Shown here: positions 21,126 to 33,741 of the stretch, piece after piece
How positions within the stretch are numbered: position 1 is the stretch's first letter
Layout: each line of letters starts with the position of its first letter
NCBI RefSeq assembly: GCF_004011695.2
Contig: NC_082424.1
Coordinates: 1,178,001 to 1,242,000 of the forward strand
Source: Ascochyta rabiei
Lineage: Eukaryota > Ascomycota > Dothideomycetes > Pleosporales > Didymellaceae
Reading direction: 5' to 3'
Length of the DNA: 64,000 nucleotides
Notes under the pieces: generated by a model
Told to the model about the DNA's origin: nothing
Databases searched by the model: none
What the model saw: the letters and a program-made list of their open reading frames with translations, nothing else
Position numbers and translations under genes: made by a program

Positions 21126-23402
21126 TGCGCATCGAGCAAAGCCGGGTGGAATCTCGATTCAGAGCAAAGTGGGAGCTACACAGGGAAAGAACAAAATGTT
21201 TGGGATGATTGGAATAATATCGATGGATCTAAAGCATACTATGTCTGCGGATATCGAAATGCCTCTGAACGTTATTTTCTTTGCCAAAACGCAGGGAGTT
21301 TCGCCAAAAGACAGACGTTTGCAGGGAAAACCCTCGTAAAGCGGAAGGCCATTACAAGATGGGTTGCAAGCGCGCTCTGAAACAGCCGTTCTCGCGCATA
21401 CCATAACTCCGTCAGTGATAACGCCGAACGTGGGTTTCATGATGTGAGATGAAGATGGAATAGCTCAGATGGATGGTGATCCGGCAATAATTATGTACGG
21501 AGGGCTAAACTTGCGAGCCTGCAGTGCATTCATGCTCACCCTGCAGCATTTCGACGTTTGGTGGTAATCGATGCTCTACGTTTAAAGAATCTCAAATGGT
21601 CCGTTTTCTAGTTCAGACGGTGATCTACTAACGCTGTATATATGCGCATGACACTTAGCGGCGATCATCCTACCGAGTTTCTGGGTAACTGACGAGCCTA
21701 TATAGGCCACACTTGTGACACGTCTATTTGCTCGCTACCATAACGTCCCGCAAACATTGCTTCTCCAGAGTCCTGCTTACCCCGCTCATCACGACTGCCG
21801 CTCGATTTGGGAACCGCGACCCGTGCGCATTGAGCTTTGAGCCGTCAGTAGGGCAGCTGCACGTGCACCGACGCCGCGAATTTTATTGAGCATACATCCA
21901 TACTCTGAAAGATGAAACTAGTGATGTGATCAAGAACAGCCTGAAGATTGAGAATATAACTAACATGCTTGAGTTACAGCTGCTGGAGCAACCTTGACCA
22001 TGCTCGCTGCGATCACCAGCAGCTAACACAAACTGTGGCCGTCGCATGTTGAAACGTCTGCCCAGCACGTGCGAAGACGAAACCCGAGCCGATCAAAGGC
22101 ACGCTCGTGTCTTCGCAACCGCTACTCGGATTCAATATCACGCCGCGAGCCCTTCTGTCAACGGATGATATATATACCTTTCAGCTACAGCGGCTAGAAG
22201 ATCAGCCTTTGGTGCAAGCCACAGAAGGATGTGTCCACCTATGCCTATCCCACTGTCTTATAAAAAAGGCCGCTGAACGGGCTGATAGCAAGATTCCTTG
22301 CACTGAGCGATTAGCGATCTTTTCCAAAGGTCAAACCCCTTAGAAACTTTTAAAAAATGTCAGCCCTTTCAACGGACCCCATTGTATGGAGTACACATCT
22401 GATAGCTCACCTGCAAAAAAGTCAACAAGCTAGCCGCCAGCAGCGTACTCCTCTTGTAAGGAAACCCACCAGACAGGAGTTCGGTTTTACAAAACCACAT
22501 CTTGGAGCGGGATACTCACAGCCACCTGCAGTTAATGGGACTGACCTTATTCCCGCACGACAAGGTTTCCAAGATTCGAGCGACATGACTCGCATTTTAC
22601 ACCTACTACGTGGCCGCTTGTAAAGACCCTGCGGCAATTTCTCAGGTCCGCACGAATGCAGGCGAGTAAGTTCACTCCCTTCTTCGCGGCATACGCCTGG
22701 AAACATGACAAACATTGCCATAAAGTCCACGTCTTTTTTTCGAGCACAAACACTTGATGCTTGGTGAGGAATGGTGGACAGATACGGGCATTGTCTCGCT
22801 TGTGCGTCGCTTTCAACACGCCTAGCTTGTCACGTGTCTGTTTGATTACCAACCAGAAATCTGTGGGTCCTGGAGCTGCGATGCTAATACACTACCACTC
22901 TCAGCCTGTGAACGTTGGGCACAGTCGAAAACATGACCCAAAATCCTCGTGCTGCTACTTGATGGTCAGGAAAGGAATTAGTGACGGGTTTGAGATGTCC
23001 TCGTCGTGGTTTTAGCATTCTAATCAGCTTCACCAAAGGTGGAACTCACTTGCACTCTTCTCTAGATTGCAAAAGTAGCTATCTTCTGCCTCCTAACCTT
23101 CCACTTAGTTGTGCTTGTTTTTTTTTCTCTTTGTTGTTTTTCACTCCACCTGAAGAGCATGAACCCAAGACCGTGCCGTGCGCACACGGTTGACGAAAAC
23201 GTGTCTATGGGAACGACCATAAAGCAACAAGCTCAACACGAACTAGGATGAGTTCTCTACGTTGCTAAAACCTGCGCATTGCTTTGACTTTCTTCTGTTT
23301 TCTTTTTCAACTTGAACGACCATTATATTTTTCGTATACCTCACACCCCCTCCTTACCGAGACAATACACTCATCATAGCTACTTACTCTGCAGAGACGG
23401 CT

Positions 23403-23876
23403 ATGGCCGAGGCATTCGATCTCTCTCGCTGGTCAGCGTCTGAAGATGTATCGACCGTGTCCTGTCGCCGATGATGCAGAGCGATCCCACCCTGATCCCC
23501 CGTCCTTTCTTGGTCAGTCATGCAATTGCGACGAAAGCAGCGACCGAGACACCTCTTAAGGCAGACGGTGGCATCGTTACAGTGGCCGGTGTAGTCGAGC
23601 AGCTCTCAACCCATTTTATCGCGCCCAAAGATAAAAACTCTCGAGGCTAAAGAGCCCTTACTGCAAGCTGAGAGCCGTGGCGCTGATGGCGAGCTTCGCA
23701 TGAGCGGTCCTGCCCTTCCCCCTGACCAGAAAACCCCAGCAACAGTCGAGTCATCTTCGATGGGTTTCTTGGCAACTTTGAGTCTGGCCCGCGGGCGCTT
23801 CCAGTCGAATTGTGGGCCGAAGGAGAATGCAGAGATCCTGTTGAAGGATATCTCAACTAGTTTCTTTGCGTTCTAG
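23403..23876 (+). pseudogene. Possible degenerate gene fragment
   Basis: Protein-like sequence runs through several frames in turn. MAEAFDLSRWSASEDV begins at 23403 and meets TGA. An overlapping frame then covers about 23473-23650 (MMQSDPTLIPRPFLVSH...). A +1 frame then runs to TAG at 23874-23876 (...LLQAESRGADGELRMSG...). No intron of plausible size joins them. I recognise no domain. It could be a decayed gene or coincidence in unconstrained DNA. Confidence 0.25.
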
Positions 23877-24574
23877 CATACAGCTGTGACTAAAAATTTC
23901 CACACGAACACGTGCATACGCTGGGGAAGTCGAGAAATTTGATGATTGGCTCGGTTATGAATTTGACACCTAGTCGATCTGCGTCCTTGGACGGGCACTA
24001 GCTTTACTAGGGTTTTCGTAACGACGTTGCACGAGTACCGGTACTTGACTGGTCGACTACTTAGGTATACGGCAGACAAGCAAGCCTGCCCTGCGACATG
24101 AGAGTCCAGAATTGTGTTCAGAATGCTCGATACTGGATCGGTACGATGGGAGCGCTTGGAAACACATGATCGCACGATAGGGCACAGCTGAAGCAAAGAG
24201 ACAATTTGAGGCCGCGATATGAGGGTGCAGAAAGCGCAGGTCATGGGCCTTTAAATTCCTCCTAAAAGACGTTTGGAGCAGTTGAACAATGGTAGGAGCT
24301 TTTCGCCACGTAATGATCCGCCTTTGACTTGTTGTCGTATTCCATCCCGTCATGTCAGTGGAGATGAGCACATATCTTCTCAATCTCGGAAGCTCACCAC
24401 TGGTGAGGCTCCAGCCTCTACGCCCCTGCACAACTACGTACATTTCCATCGACAAGCTTTAATACTGTTTGCAATCCTAAACTAACTAGCCTAGTAGTAG
24501 TCTTTTCTGGGATGAACTCCTGAGATATTTGGACTAGAAATCATGCAAATTGAGCTGGTAAGCCTCGATTCAAG

Positions 24575-24757
24575 TCCACCCATCTAATACGGGGCTCGCA
24601 GTACGCCTGAAAACACAGACATTCATTGTCGACTTGCTAAGATTCGTGGGTCCATTGTCTAGTCTATCCACATAATACGAGGGTCGCGGTACGCCTAACA
24701 GCACAAATATCTAGTGGCGACTCACTAAACTTCGTGACTCCCGAAATCTTAGTCTAC
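24575..24757. repeat. Imperfect 92-bp tandem duplication
   Basis: Two copies 92 bp apart (24575 and 24667) share TCCAC..TAATACG, GGCTCGC/GGTCGCG, GTACGCCT, CGACTTGCTAA/CGACTCACTAA and CTTCGTG blocks. Many differences are transitions. It is non-coding. Confidence 0.55.
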
Positions 24758-26138
24758 AAGTTTATAGAATTTTCCAGCGCACATCATTAGCTTTTGGCAA
24801 GATGATGGACTATCAGCTCCTCAAACTCAGACATGACCAACGGCACCAGTAGATTTGATAGTCCTTATGGGCACCCCACTCTTTATGCACGACATCCATC
24901 ATCCAACCTTGCTAGCGTCAGCACCTTAAGCGGCAACTTTGGTCCGATAATCCGTATTCTCCACACGGTCACTGCCGCCTTCCTAAAATTGCCATTGTTC
25001 ACTCCACCTTGATCCACTGTCCTACCGTCGAAATACTAGACGAATTACTCAAGTCGGCGGTTGCACTGGCCTTAGGGTTGATCGATGAAGTCTTCTGCTC
25101 GAGGTTTGTGAACGAAGAAGAGCTGCATTCGCCACTCAAAAGTCTGAGGTTGGATGCGTATAACTTCCGTAAGGTTCGGACGCGGAAGTAGAAAGACGTC
25201 GTTAATATGAGAGAAATTACAGACGTAAAAAGATACGAGCATGAATACGACGAGTATGAGCCTGGTTGGACCAAAATAGCTGGTATGATCGGCTAAACGA
25301 AGACCTTAATTAACGATGGGCAGCAGGGTGGGAAGGCGAGACAAGTCTCGATTGGTGGGTCGGATAGGCGGACTAGGGTCAGCTCGAGGATCTCAGCATT
25401 GAGAATCAGAGAAGGGAGGTAGCAGATGCTAGAAACAAGCTTTCAAGCGTCTCAATCTTGTGATAGCTTCATTACTTGACTCGTTTCCATCCATTGAGGG
25501 GATGATGTAGCATTCATCGTGGAAGCTGAGAAGGGTGGGTGACACGAAAAAAGGGCAGCGAGTGTACATCGCCAAGCTTCAGAAACAGATACTGGAAGGT
25601 GTGGACTATCGGTGTAACGAGGCCAGCTGTGAGGAGCGGCCTGAGCATAGTGGTCAGTCACGTGTGTCAGTGCCAAGTTCCGGTGTAGAAGAGCGGACAA
25701 GAGCGCACAGCTAGTCAAGTCTGCTCTGATTGGTTGACGCTATGGCTCCTTCCCTTCTAGGTAGCTTTGGTGCGAGCTGCCTCGCCGACAAGTCTGGCTT
25801 CCTACTCCACCACACATGTTCCACATTATATCGTAGCGCAACGACAGTCGGCGACCCTGAGATTCTGACACTACGTACCGTCGACCACTACAGCCGTCAT
25901 AATGCCCCACCACCGGCTTTTTCACCCGTGCGCCATCCGGACTTTGCACCACGGTTTCCTGCAAGCTGCGTTCAAGCGCAGCAAAGCCCCAATGTTTCGA
26001 GGGTCTATGCGATGGAGGGTGAAAAAAGCAGAAATCTATCGATGGAGCGGCGACCCATGGTTGCACGCCTGAAAGCAGGCCCGTGTTTCGAGGCCTTCCA
26101 CGCTCAATGACGGCCAGCCTTGTAGTGGCCGCTGTAGG

Positions 26139-26146
26139 TATATAAG
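26139..26146 (+). promoter_or_regulatory. TATA-type element of the GH71 gene
   Basis: TATATAAG lies about 70 bp before the GH71 start codon, a spacing that fits a core promoter with a short 5' UTR. Confidence 0.5.
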
Positions 26147-26210
26147 GTCGGTTCGCAATCGCAAGCAAACGGAACAACAAGACACGATCAGTATTTCAAA
26201 GCAAGTGATC

Positions 26211-27715
26211 ATGAAGCTCACTACCACCATCGTTGCTGGTCTCCTGGCTGCCCTGGGGTCGGGTCTGGCCGTCGAGCAGCGCGCTACCAAGAACAAGCCA
26301 GTGTAAGTGCCTCTGTATGCGCAATACTGAAGTTGCTAACATTTGGCCCCTAGGTTTGCCCACTATATGATCGGTCAAATCAACCCCGAACACAGCCGTA
26401 AAGACATTGACGATGCGATGAAACTGAAGATCGATGCCTTCGCGCTCAACTTTGGTAAGTTGCTCTTATCCCATTGTTCATTCGCCGATAGGATATATTC
26501 TAACAATTCTGGCAGACCAGTTCCAATCCTGGTCAACCAATACTGTCAGCGACCTGTTCGATTACGCTGATACGGTTGGCTTTGGGCTCTTCTTTTCGTT
26601 TGACCACAACGGAGTACTGAAGACGCCCGACCAGTACGAGAATTACCTCAAAGATCACGTGCAGAGGAAGTCCTACTACAAGTACAACGGAAGGCCCCTA
26701 GTCTCCACATTCGGTGGTGATAATGTCAAGGACGCCGAGTGGCAAAGACTCAAGGACGTCGTTAACCCAGCCGGCGCCGGTAATATTCTCATCGTTCCTG
26801 GCTTCTTTCAGAACGTGAGTCCCGACAACGCCTTCACCAATCGGAACAACATTGATGGAGTCTTCAACTGGAATTCCTGGCTCCCCACTTATGAAGGCAA
26901 AAAGCGTGTGTCCATGGTAGAGGACAACGCCTACCAGAACAAGGCTCATGCTGCTGGCAAGGTGTTCATGATGGGCATCTCCCCATTGCAATACAAAAAC
27001 ATCGACAAGGGCAACAATTGGTACCGTCGTGGCGAAGACAACCTAGAATACCGTCTTGGTCAAGCCTTGGAGCTGCAGCCTGATATGTTGCAATTCCAGT
27101 CCTGGAACGATGCTGGTGAGAGTCATTACATGGGTAACACCTGGCCTGAATCTATGACTCTTGCGAAGGAGATCCAGGCGAACATCAAGGACCGCCCGCA
27201 CACAGCGTACTGGCCGATCATGAAGGCTTTTATTCAGGCATGGAAGGCTGGTGACACAACAACCGCAAACATGGTACCTACAAATGGCAAGCCTGTTGAG
27301 GGTGCGTTTTGGCACCACACAATGACCGTGGACGCCAATTGCGGCACTGAAAAGCAGCCCAAATCCGCCGATATCAAGACAGCTGCTGAAGATGCTGTAA
27401 GTGGTATCCTCCTTGTAGCCAAGGGCAAGACAAACCTGGTTGCTGTGGTCAACGTCAATGGAAATAAGCTCGACCAGAAAAACTTGAAGGAGGGCTACAA
27501 TGCGCTCAAGTTTACTGGCCCGAACTTCAAGCCTGGAAAGGTGCAGCTCGAAGTTTGGGACGGCAGCACCATGGTTGGTGGTGGCTACGGAGCGATCCCG
27601 GTATGTCACTTACATCCGCTGTTGTTGTGTTGTGAAAGGAGCTAACAAAATCCAGATAACTGACTCCGCTACGGTGTGCAACTACAACTTCCAGGTAGTC
27701 GCCGTGCCCAGCTAG
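26211..27715 (+). CDS. Secreted GH71 alpha-1,3-glucanase (mutanase)
   Basis: The enzyme cleaves alpha-1,3-glucan, a polymer of fungal cell walls, in cell-wall turnover or attack on other fungi. Exons 26211-26302, 26354-26454, 26516-27600 and 27656-27715 give 445 aa; introns are 51-61 bp, with a CTAAC branch site in the second and third. A signal peptide (MKLTTTIVAGLLAALGSGLA) is followed by the GH71 fold: FAHYMIGQ, DAFALNF, LFFSFDHNG, FGGDN, FNWNSWLP, MGISPLQYKN, QFQSWNDAGESHYMG. Length and order match the catalytic module of the family. There is no carbohydrate-binding module. The short last exon adds a small C-terminal strand. It is intact and the nearest gene on either side is more than 1 kb away. 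Confidence 0.93.
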
Positions 27716-29581
27716 GTATCGTGATTCAGATCAAACGCACAGGGCAAAAGCGTACCAAGCGAGAAGGAGCCGAATTTATTATTTAAGACCTCTAAAGCGC
27801 TCTCTACTAAGGTAGCATAATAAATGTCAATAAGAAGACCTGAATATCTCCTAACCTACCTCGTAAGCCAAGAAGGTGCCATTGCATGCTCAAGTGATAG
27901 GCGATATAGACGCAACAGTGATTGTTCGCCTCATACTGCACTCTCAGGCACGACCACTTGACTCTTAAAGATCCCTGTGAGCTTGGGTCTATCTCCAGTT
28001 GCCACCGGCCAGCTGGCTCATACTGGCTGCGGCATGGCGCAAGCGAGCGCCTTCGGAGCTTGCGGTGCTCCGAAGATTCATCGTCCGCTGGTATCGTTCC
28101 GCTGGAGGGATATCTTTTAGTCATAGGACGAGTACAGTCCATGTTGTGTCCAGCCAATACTTATTCAGCAACAAGAGAAAGCGACACAAACTTGATTATG
28201 TTGTCTTTCGAAGAACGTGGGGTTCATAGTATTCCATTCTTGCCGAACCACCTTCGGAGGTAACACTTAGCCTGCCGGTACAGCGTGCCCACAAATGCCA
28301 CGCCCAGTCTATACCCCAAAGTGGCCTTCGACATAGCCCCACCTGCAGTACTCCTTGCGCTTTATATCGCCTCAGCTGTATGCCACCAGATCACTCCCTA
28401 ACGGGACCACACAAAAGGCGTCAAATTCCCACTGCCCTAGGTAACATGCAGATAATCGATGGTAAGAGTCGACATCGTGGTTCTTGGTGCTGCATACTCA
28501 ATGCAGCCAGACAACACAAGCATGGCGCTTGTTGTCCCTATCCTCGCCCCACTTGGGGTTGAGCTTACCTACGTTTTCGTTACCTCCTCTCGCTACGGGT
28601 GTTTCGGGTCGTCATTCAAGACTCGAGTGGAATATCTGGCCATCGACCTACCGTATGAGTTCCATCTTCTCGTAGTCTTCCCCTTCAGTACTCTGTTCAG
28701 CTTCACAGATGATCCAGAACTGCCTTGCGCGTCCGCCTGGAATGCAACAACAGAGGTCCTCTACTTCCTAATGTTCGGCTGAAGAGCACCGACCCTTCGC
28801 CTTCCTGCCCTTTTCCTGTCACAACTAAGGAACAATCAGTCTGAATACTTTGGCCAGGAAAGCATGCAGGCCAAAATCGTCAAACTTGGGGTTGCCCTTC
28901 ATTTTGCCAACATAATCTCAGTGCGACGTTTAGTAGTAGCCTGTGTGTCCTATTGACCTCTTCCAAATTTTGCATAAAAGGATAGTAGGGCTACGTAATG
29001 TATCGTCAAGCTGGGTTTAGAGTTGGTGGGCGCTTTTATTTCGTGTTTTTACGCGCTTTGATAAACGCGTCTGGATGCACCGGCCGCGAGTAATCCGGAG
29101 ATTATCCCAATTTTAATTTCGATGGCAGCCGGCACAGATCGATCCAATTGAATTACCTAGTTGCAACACGCATCGCCGAGCCGTGGCCAAAATAACGACA
29201 AAACGGTCGTTGGCCAGTTCTTCTACCTTTTCAAGCCAAGAAAAAGCGAGAAAGCTTGCCTGAACCGGGAGAAGAGAGGAAGGTAATGGAGATAATTTTT
29301 CCTCCTGCAATCTCCGATCTCGAATTTGGGAACAGGTTCAGAGATTCACTGATCCTTTCTTGGAAGAATGGCAATGATCGAAGCTCATGGTCAATTCGCA
29401 CGATGCCATCAAGCGTCTCAGAAAGAGACAGACAAGTAGCTGCATGCAGCTTAAGTCAAGCATACGGCTAGCGATCCCAGCATTACTGTATAAGTAGCCT
29501 TTCGTATTGGCCTCACCTAGTCAATCACGAGAGTGACCGTTTGGAAAGTGGAAAGTCAGCTGTTGCCAGTGGAGGCGAGTA
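27716..29581. other. No supported gene
   Basis: 1.9 kb between the GH71 gene and the Tc1-type element. A plus-strand frame at 28459-28782 has hydrophobic stretches, but its first codon is not ATG and it has no family resemblance. I see no splice pattern or RNA gene. Confidence 0.45.
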
Positions 29582-29583
29582 TA

Positions 29584-31115
29584 CGGAGGAGCATTTCAAA
29601 AGTCTTTTCCCCCCCCCTTGTCAACGCACGGGGCAGTCAGGGGTAATCGGCCCGGGTTTCCATGACGTGTTCTCTTTCTGCTTTCTCTCTTCTATCCTCC
29701 TCTACCCCACCTACCCTATCTACTCTATCTACTCTATCTACTTCTATTATGCCAGTCTTTGATCTTGCAACTTGTGCTCTAATTATAGCCTATAAGGCTG
29801 ATGGGAAGACAAATTCAGAGATAACTTAATTAACTAGTGTTAAGAAGCGTACAATTAACTCAATCTACACACAAGCAATTAAGAGAGGCTTTGATCCTGC
29901 TGTCAGGCCTATTTGATTAGAAAACAAGCACGTTGAAGATGCACAACGATCTGGGAGGCCTTCAAAACAGCAGGAGGCCTTTGAGAAGGTTGTAAACCTT
30001 GTGAGACGGGATCGTTATGGTAGAGAGAAGACCTGTGCTGATATTGCTGGCGATCTTAGTCAAGATGGCCTAGACATCTCAGCCTCTACAGTGTGGAGAG
30101 TACTCAGAAAAGCAGGCTACAAGAAGACAAAGCCAACAAGGAAACCTGGGTTGACGAAACAGATGAGGAAGGAGAGGCTAGCGTGGTGTCTTGAGCATAA
30201 AGATTGGACTATTGAGGATTGGAAGAACGTTATCTGGACTGATGAGACTGCTATAGTACTCCTTCATCGACGTGGGGGGTACAGAGTCTGGAGAAAGGTA
30301 GATGAGGCTATTGTTAAAAGCTGTATTCGGGAGAGATAGAAAGGCTACTCTGAGTTTATGTTCTGGGGTTGCTTCACATATGAGAAGAAAGGTCCTTGTC
30401 ACTGCTAGACACCTGAGACAAAGCAAGAGAAGGAAGAGGCTACAAGAGAGATTAATAAGTTAAACCAAGAGATAGAGCCTTTGATGAAGGAGAAGTGGGA
30501 GCTTGAGACAGGTATGGCAAGGCTTGGTCTACGTACAAAGCCTGGTAAGAAACCTCAATAGAGATGGAATTAAAAGAATGGCAAGCTATCACGAGGCAAA
30601 GGCTTAGGTATAGACTGGTGGCGCTACCAGTCTATTATTATGCGGCCAAAGCTGATTCCTTTTGCAAAGGAGTGTATGAAAGAGAGGCCTAGCACTCTAG
30701 TTTAAGAGGACAAAGCACCTGCTTATAATTACTATATACAACGTATAGTATATAGCCAAGAGCACGTAGCACAGCTACTTTGGTGTGGTAACTCACCAGA
30801 TCTGAATGCTATTGAGCCTTGTTGGTTCTGGATGAAGAGACGTACAACAAGGAAAGGAGCACCTAAGAGTAGAGCTCAGTCTATTCAGGCATGGAAACAG
30901 TGTTGGGATGAACTACCTCAAGAAAAGATTCAGAGTTGGATTGAACGTATCCTAATTCATATCCAAAAGATCATTGAGTTAGAAGGAGGAAATGAGTACA
31001 AAGAGGGCAGAGATGTACGTAGGACTGATTGAGATGAATTGAATCGGGCCTATTACCCCTGACTGCCCCGTGCGTTGACTGGGGGGGGGGGAAAGACTTT
31101 TGAAATGCTCCTCCG
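29584..31115 (+). mobile_element. Tc1/mariner-type DNA transposon, intact ends, dead transposase
   Basis: A 1,532-bp element between TA dinucleotides (29582-29583 and 31116-31117), the usual Tc1/mariner target-site duplication. Its inverted repeats are about 72 bp: both ends read CGGAGGAGCATTTCAAAAG, then a C tract, then GTCAACGCACGGGGCAGTCA. The inside carries a broken transposase (29749-31032). A truncated relative lies in reverse orientation at 61772-62016. The ends are much better conserved than the coding part. Confidence 0.93.
29749..31032 (+). pseudogene. Tc1/mariner DDE transposase, inactivated
   Basis: The ORF starts MPVFDLATCALIIAYKADGK and reads through a helix-turn-helix DNA-binding part, GRPSKQQ, and a second HTH (ADIAGDL, SASTVWRVLRKAGYKK). 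The DDE core follows: first Asp in WTDETAI near 30240, second in EDKAPAYNYY near 30715, and the last acidic site in NSPDLNAIEPCW near 30800. The frame is interrupted by several stops, mostly TAA and TAG, for example at about 29828, 29920, 30338, 30406 and 30558. Many would be Gln codons before a C-to-T change, as RIP produces. No active protein can come from this copy. Confidence 0.9.
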
Positions 31116-31117
31116 TA

Positions 31118-32373
31118 ACATAGACGCGATCCGTTCAATTGTTCAGACAGATCCATAGGCCCGAGCTCGTTGCTAAAACAGGGAGACATGTGAGAGTCAA
31201 GGTGGTGGACTCGGGACTGTGAGCGAATCAACGCCAGTGCAGCTCGTGTCAATCCGAGAATTTTGGCTATTATTGTGGATAGCTTTGACGGAACCCAACT
31301 TTCTTGATATTGATCCCACTCAGCTACCTGGGGTAGATAACCCGGTTTGAGAGATCGTACCAGTCAATATTATCACGCATACATAGTTAGGTACAATCTA
31401 GATAAGAGCAAGGCTGCTTCAATTCCCTCAATAGTACCAGCAAGAATATCGTTGGTTTTGGCGACTTGTCTAACCATATCTGAGACATTCTCGATGAACA
31501 TTGAGGTTCTGCATATTCTCAGACGTTGGAACCTTTGCCGCGCATGACGAATGCTCTACTGTCGTTGTGCTAAGCAAGATGAGAGTAGTTCAAGAGACAC
31601 GGGAATATCTTTATAACGTCAAAATTTTGTTCGTTTGTCGAGGTTTTCAATAGGCATTTATGGGGCTCAGGCCTTGCTGCCCCCACCACCATCGGTACAA
31701 GAGCTGGCGTGGCCGCTAGATGCGTACCACTGCAGGTACAGACATGTAAATATGCTGCTTCAGTCATGATTCTAATGTAGAAATATCGCGACGGAGCGCG
31801 CAGAACGACACAAAAAAGCAACATTGCTGCGCTGTATATATATATTGTCAAATGATGAAACCGTTGCAGACTGACAGTCGGTCCGTCTCAGAGTCGAGAT
31901 CATTAGAGAAGACGCTTGTGTCTGGTGGTCGAATAGAACCAAGCTTACCAAGCTTTTTATCCCCACCATCTCACGAGCTTATTTCGGCAGATGTGGATGA
32001 AAATTTCTGGATTCGGGACATAGTGTGGTAAGGAGCAATTACGATGCCGTTGCGCGGTGCACGGAGCAGCCCGTTAGTTGACATGAAACGGCCATGGGTA
32101 ATTGTCACCAATTAACGGGCAGACGGATGCTGTCCGTATCAGTACACAACCACCTCATTGGCCTCATACCCCACATGGCGCGTTGAGATACGGAGATGAG
32201 AAATGACCGCACAACGAGAGTGACATGCATCTCGGCACTTCTTAAAACACCTCTTTTCCCCTCAGGCATCTTCGTCTGCAGCATTGTCTTACCCAGAGTC
32301 TCTCTTTTACTCCTGCTGTTGCGCTTGACTAGTTCAAATTTCACTCTTTTTTCAAAATCCATTCATTTTCATC
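31118..32373. other. No supported gene
   Basis: 1.26 kb between the transposon and the GH5 gene. The final 200 or so bp are the likely promoter and 5' UTR of the GH5 gene, including pyrimidine-rich stretches. Nothing else is supported. Confidence 0.5.
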
Positions 32374-33741
32374 ATGGCTCGTTATTCATTTGCCTTCTCC
32401 GCCTTGGTGGCAATTGCTGCCGCGGCACAAGGTACCGCATACTCACAGTGTGGTGGAGACGGCTGGACCGGTGCTACCTCATGTGTTTCTGGCTTCCACT
32501 GCCAATACCAGAACGAATGGTATTCTCAATGCATACCTGGCGGCGCTGCCACTCCCGTCAAAACCCCAACTGCGGTGAAGACTACAGCTACCGCAAAGAT
32601 CACCGCTGCAGCCAAAACGCACGCAACGACGCTTTTGACCATCACACGATCTTCATGTAAAAACGACATCGAGTGACAAACATTTGAACCTTCACTGACC
32701 AATTCAGCGATACCCACACCGCCAGCGGCGTCGCCGAGCAAGCCGACAAAGTCTGATGGCCCTGTGCCAACTGCTGCTGGGAGCACCTCTGGATCTTCGG
32801 GAAAGACTCAGTATGCTGGTGTCAACATCGCTGGGTTCGATTTTGGCTGTTCCACCGATGGGTCTTGCGGAGGCTCCTACGTTGACCCCGGTGCCAACGG
32901 TATTGCCCAGATGAAGCACTTCGCGACTGACGATAAACTCAATGTTTTCCGTCTGCCCATCGGCTGGCAACATCTCCTCAACAACCAGCTTGGTGGTTCG
33001 ATCGACGCCACAGTTGGCGCTGCATACGACAACCTGGTGCAGGGCTGCTTGGCCACCGGCGCTCTCTGCATTCTCGATTTGCACAATTACGCACGCTGGA
33101 ATGGCGCGATTGTCGGCCAGGGTGGACCTACAGACGCTGAGTTTGCCGACGTGTGGTCGAAGCTCGCCACGAAATACGCATCGGAGAAGAACATCGCCTT
33201 CGGTTTGATGAATGAACCCCATGATCTCACCATGACATCATGGGCTACATCTGTTCAAGCCGCTGTTACTGCTATCCGCAAGGCTGGCGCAACTTCGCAG
33301 TACATTCTTGTCCCTGGTACCGATTACACCTCTGCTGGCAGCTTTGTTCAGAACAGTGGCCCAGCCCTTCTTACCGTTAAGGATGCGGACGGTTCTACCA
33401 GCAAGATCATCTTCGATATTCACCGTTACCTGGACTCGGACAACAGTGGCACAAACGCAGAGTGCACTACTGATCATGTTCAGGACTCGTTTGTCCCGCT
33501 TGCGACTTGGCTCCGAAGCAACGGTCGTAAGGCTATCTTGTCCGAAGTTGGCGGTGGCAACACTGCTTCTTGCGAGCAAGACACCTGCGCAGCCATTGCT
33601 TCGATCAATAAGAACAGCGATGTTTACCTGGGATATGTAGGCTGGTCTGCTGGTGCTTTTGATGCCTCCTACGTCCTTTCCTTGACGCCATCAGGCTCTA
33701 ACGATAAGACATTGATGTCAAAGTGCTTTAGCCGCGCATAG
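32374..33741 (+). CDS. Secreted CBM1-GH5 endo-beta-1,4-glucanase
   Basis: A secreted cellulase that cuts internal beta-1,4 bonds of cellulose. Exons 32374-32656 and 32708-33741 give 438 aa; the 51-bp intron has donor GTAAAA and a CTGAC branch site. Order: signal peptide (residues 1-18 or so); fungal CBM1 cellulose-binding module at about 22-56 with the QCGG, C...C and aromatic residues ([22 protein letters not shown]); a Thr/Ala/Lys/Pro linker; then the GH5 subfamily-5-like catalytic domain. The acid/base Glu sits in GLMNEPHD and the nucleophile Glu in [18 protein letters not shown] and [13 protein letters not shown] are also visible. The gene is complete and typical of plant-biomass-degrading or plant-pathogenic ascomycetes. 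Confidence 0.95.

Larger units (their letters stand above)
21126..26210. other. Gene-poor 5.1-kb region
   Basis: No intact gene is supported. It contains a possibly degenerate coding stretch at 23403-23876 and an imperfect 92-bp duplication near 24.6-24.75 kb. A minus-strand frame at 21159-21440 lies just upstream of the CFEM receptor and has several Cys but no family match. The last 70 bp hold the GH71 promoter. Confidence 0.45.

Noticed and set aside
28459..28782. 107-codon plus-strand frame with hydrophobic stretches
   Set aside because: It does not begin with ATG, lacks family motifs, and sits in otherwise featureless DNA.
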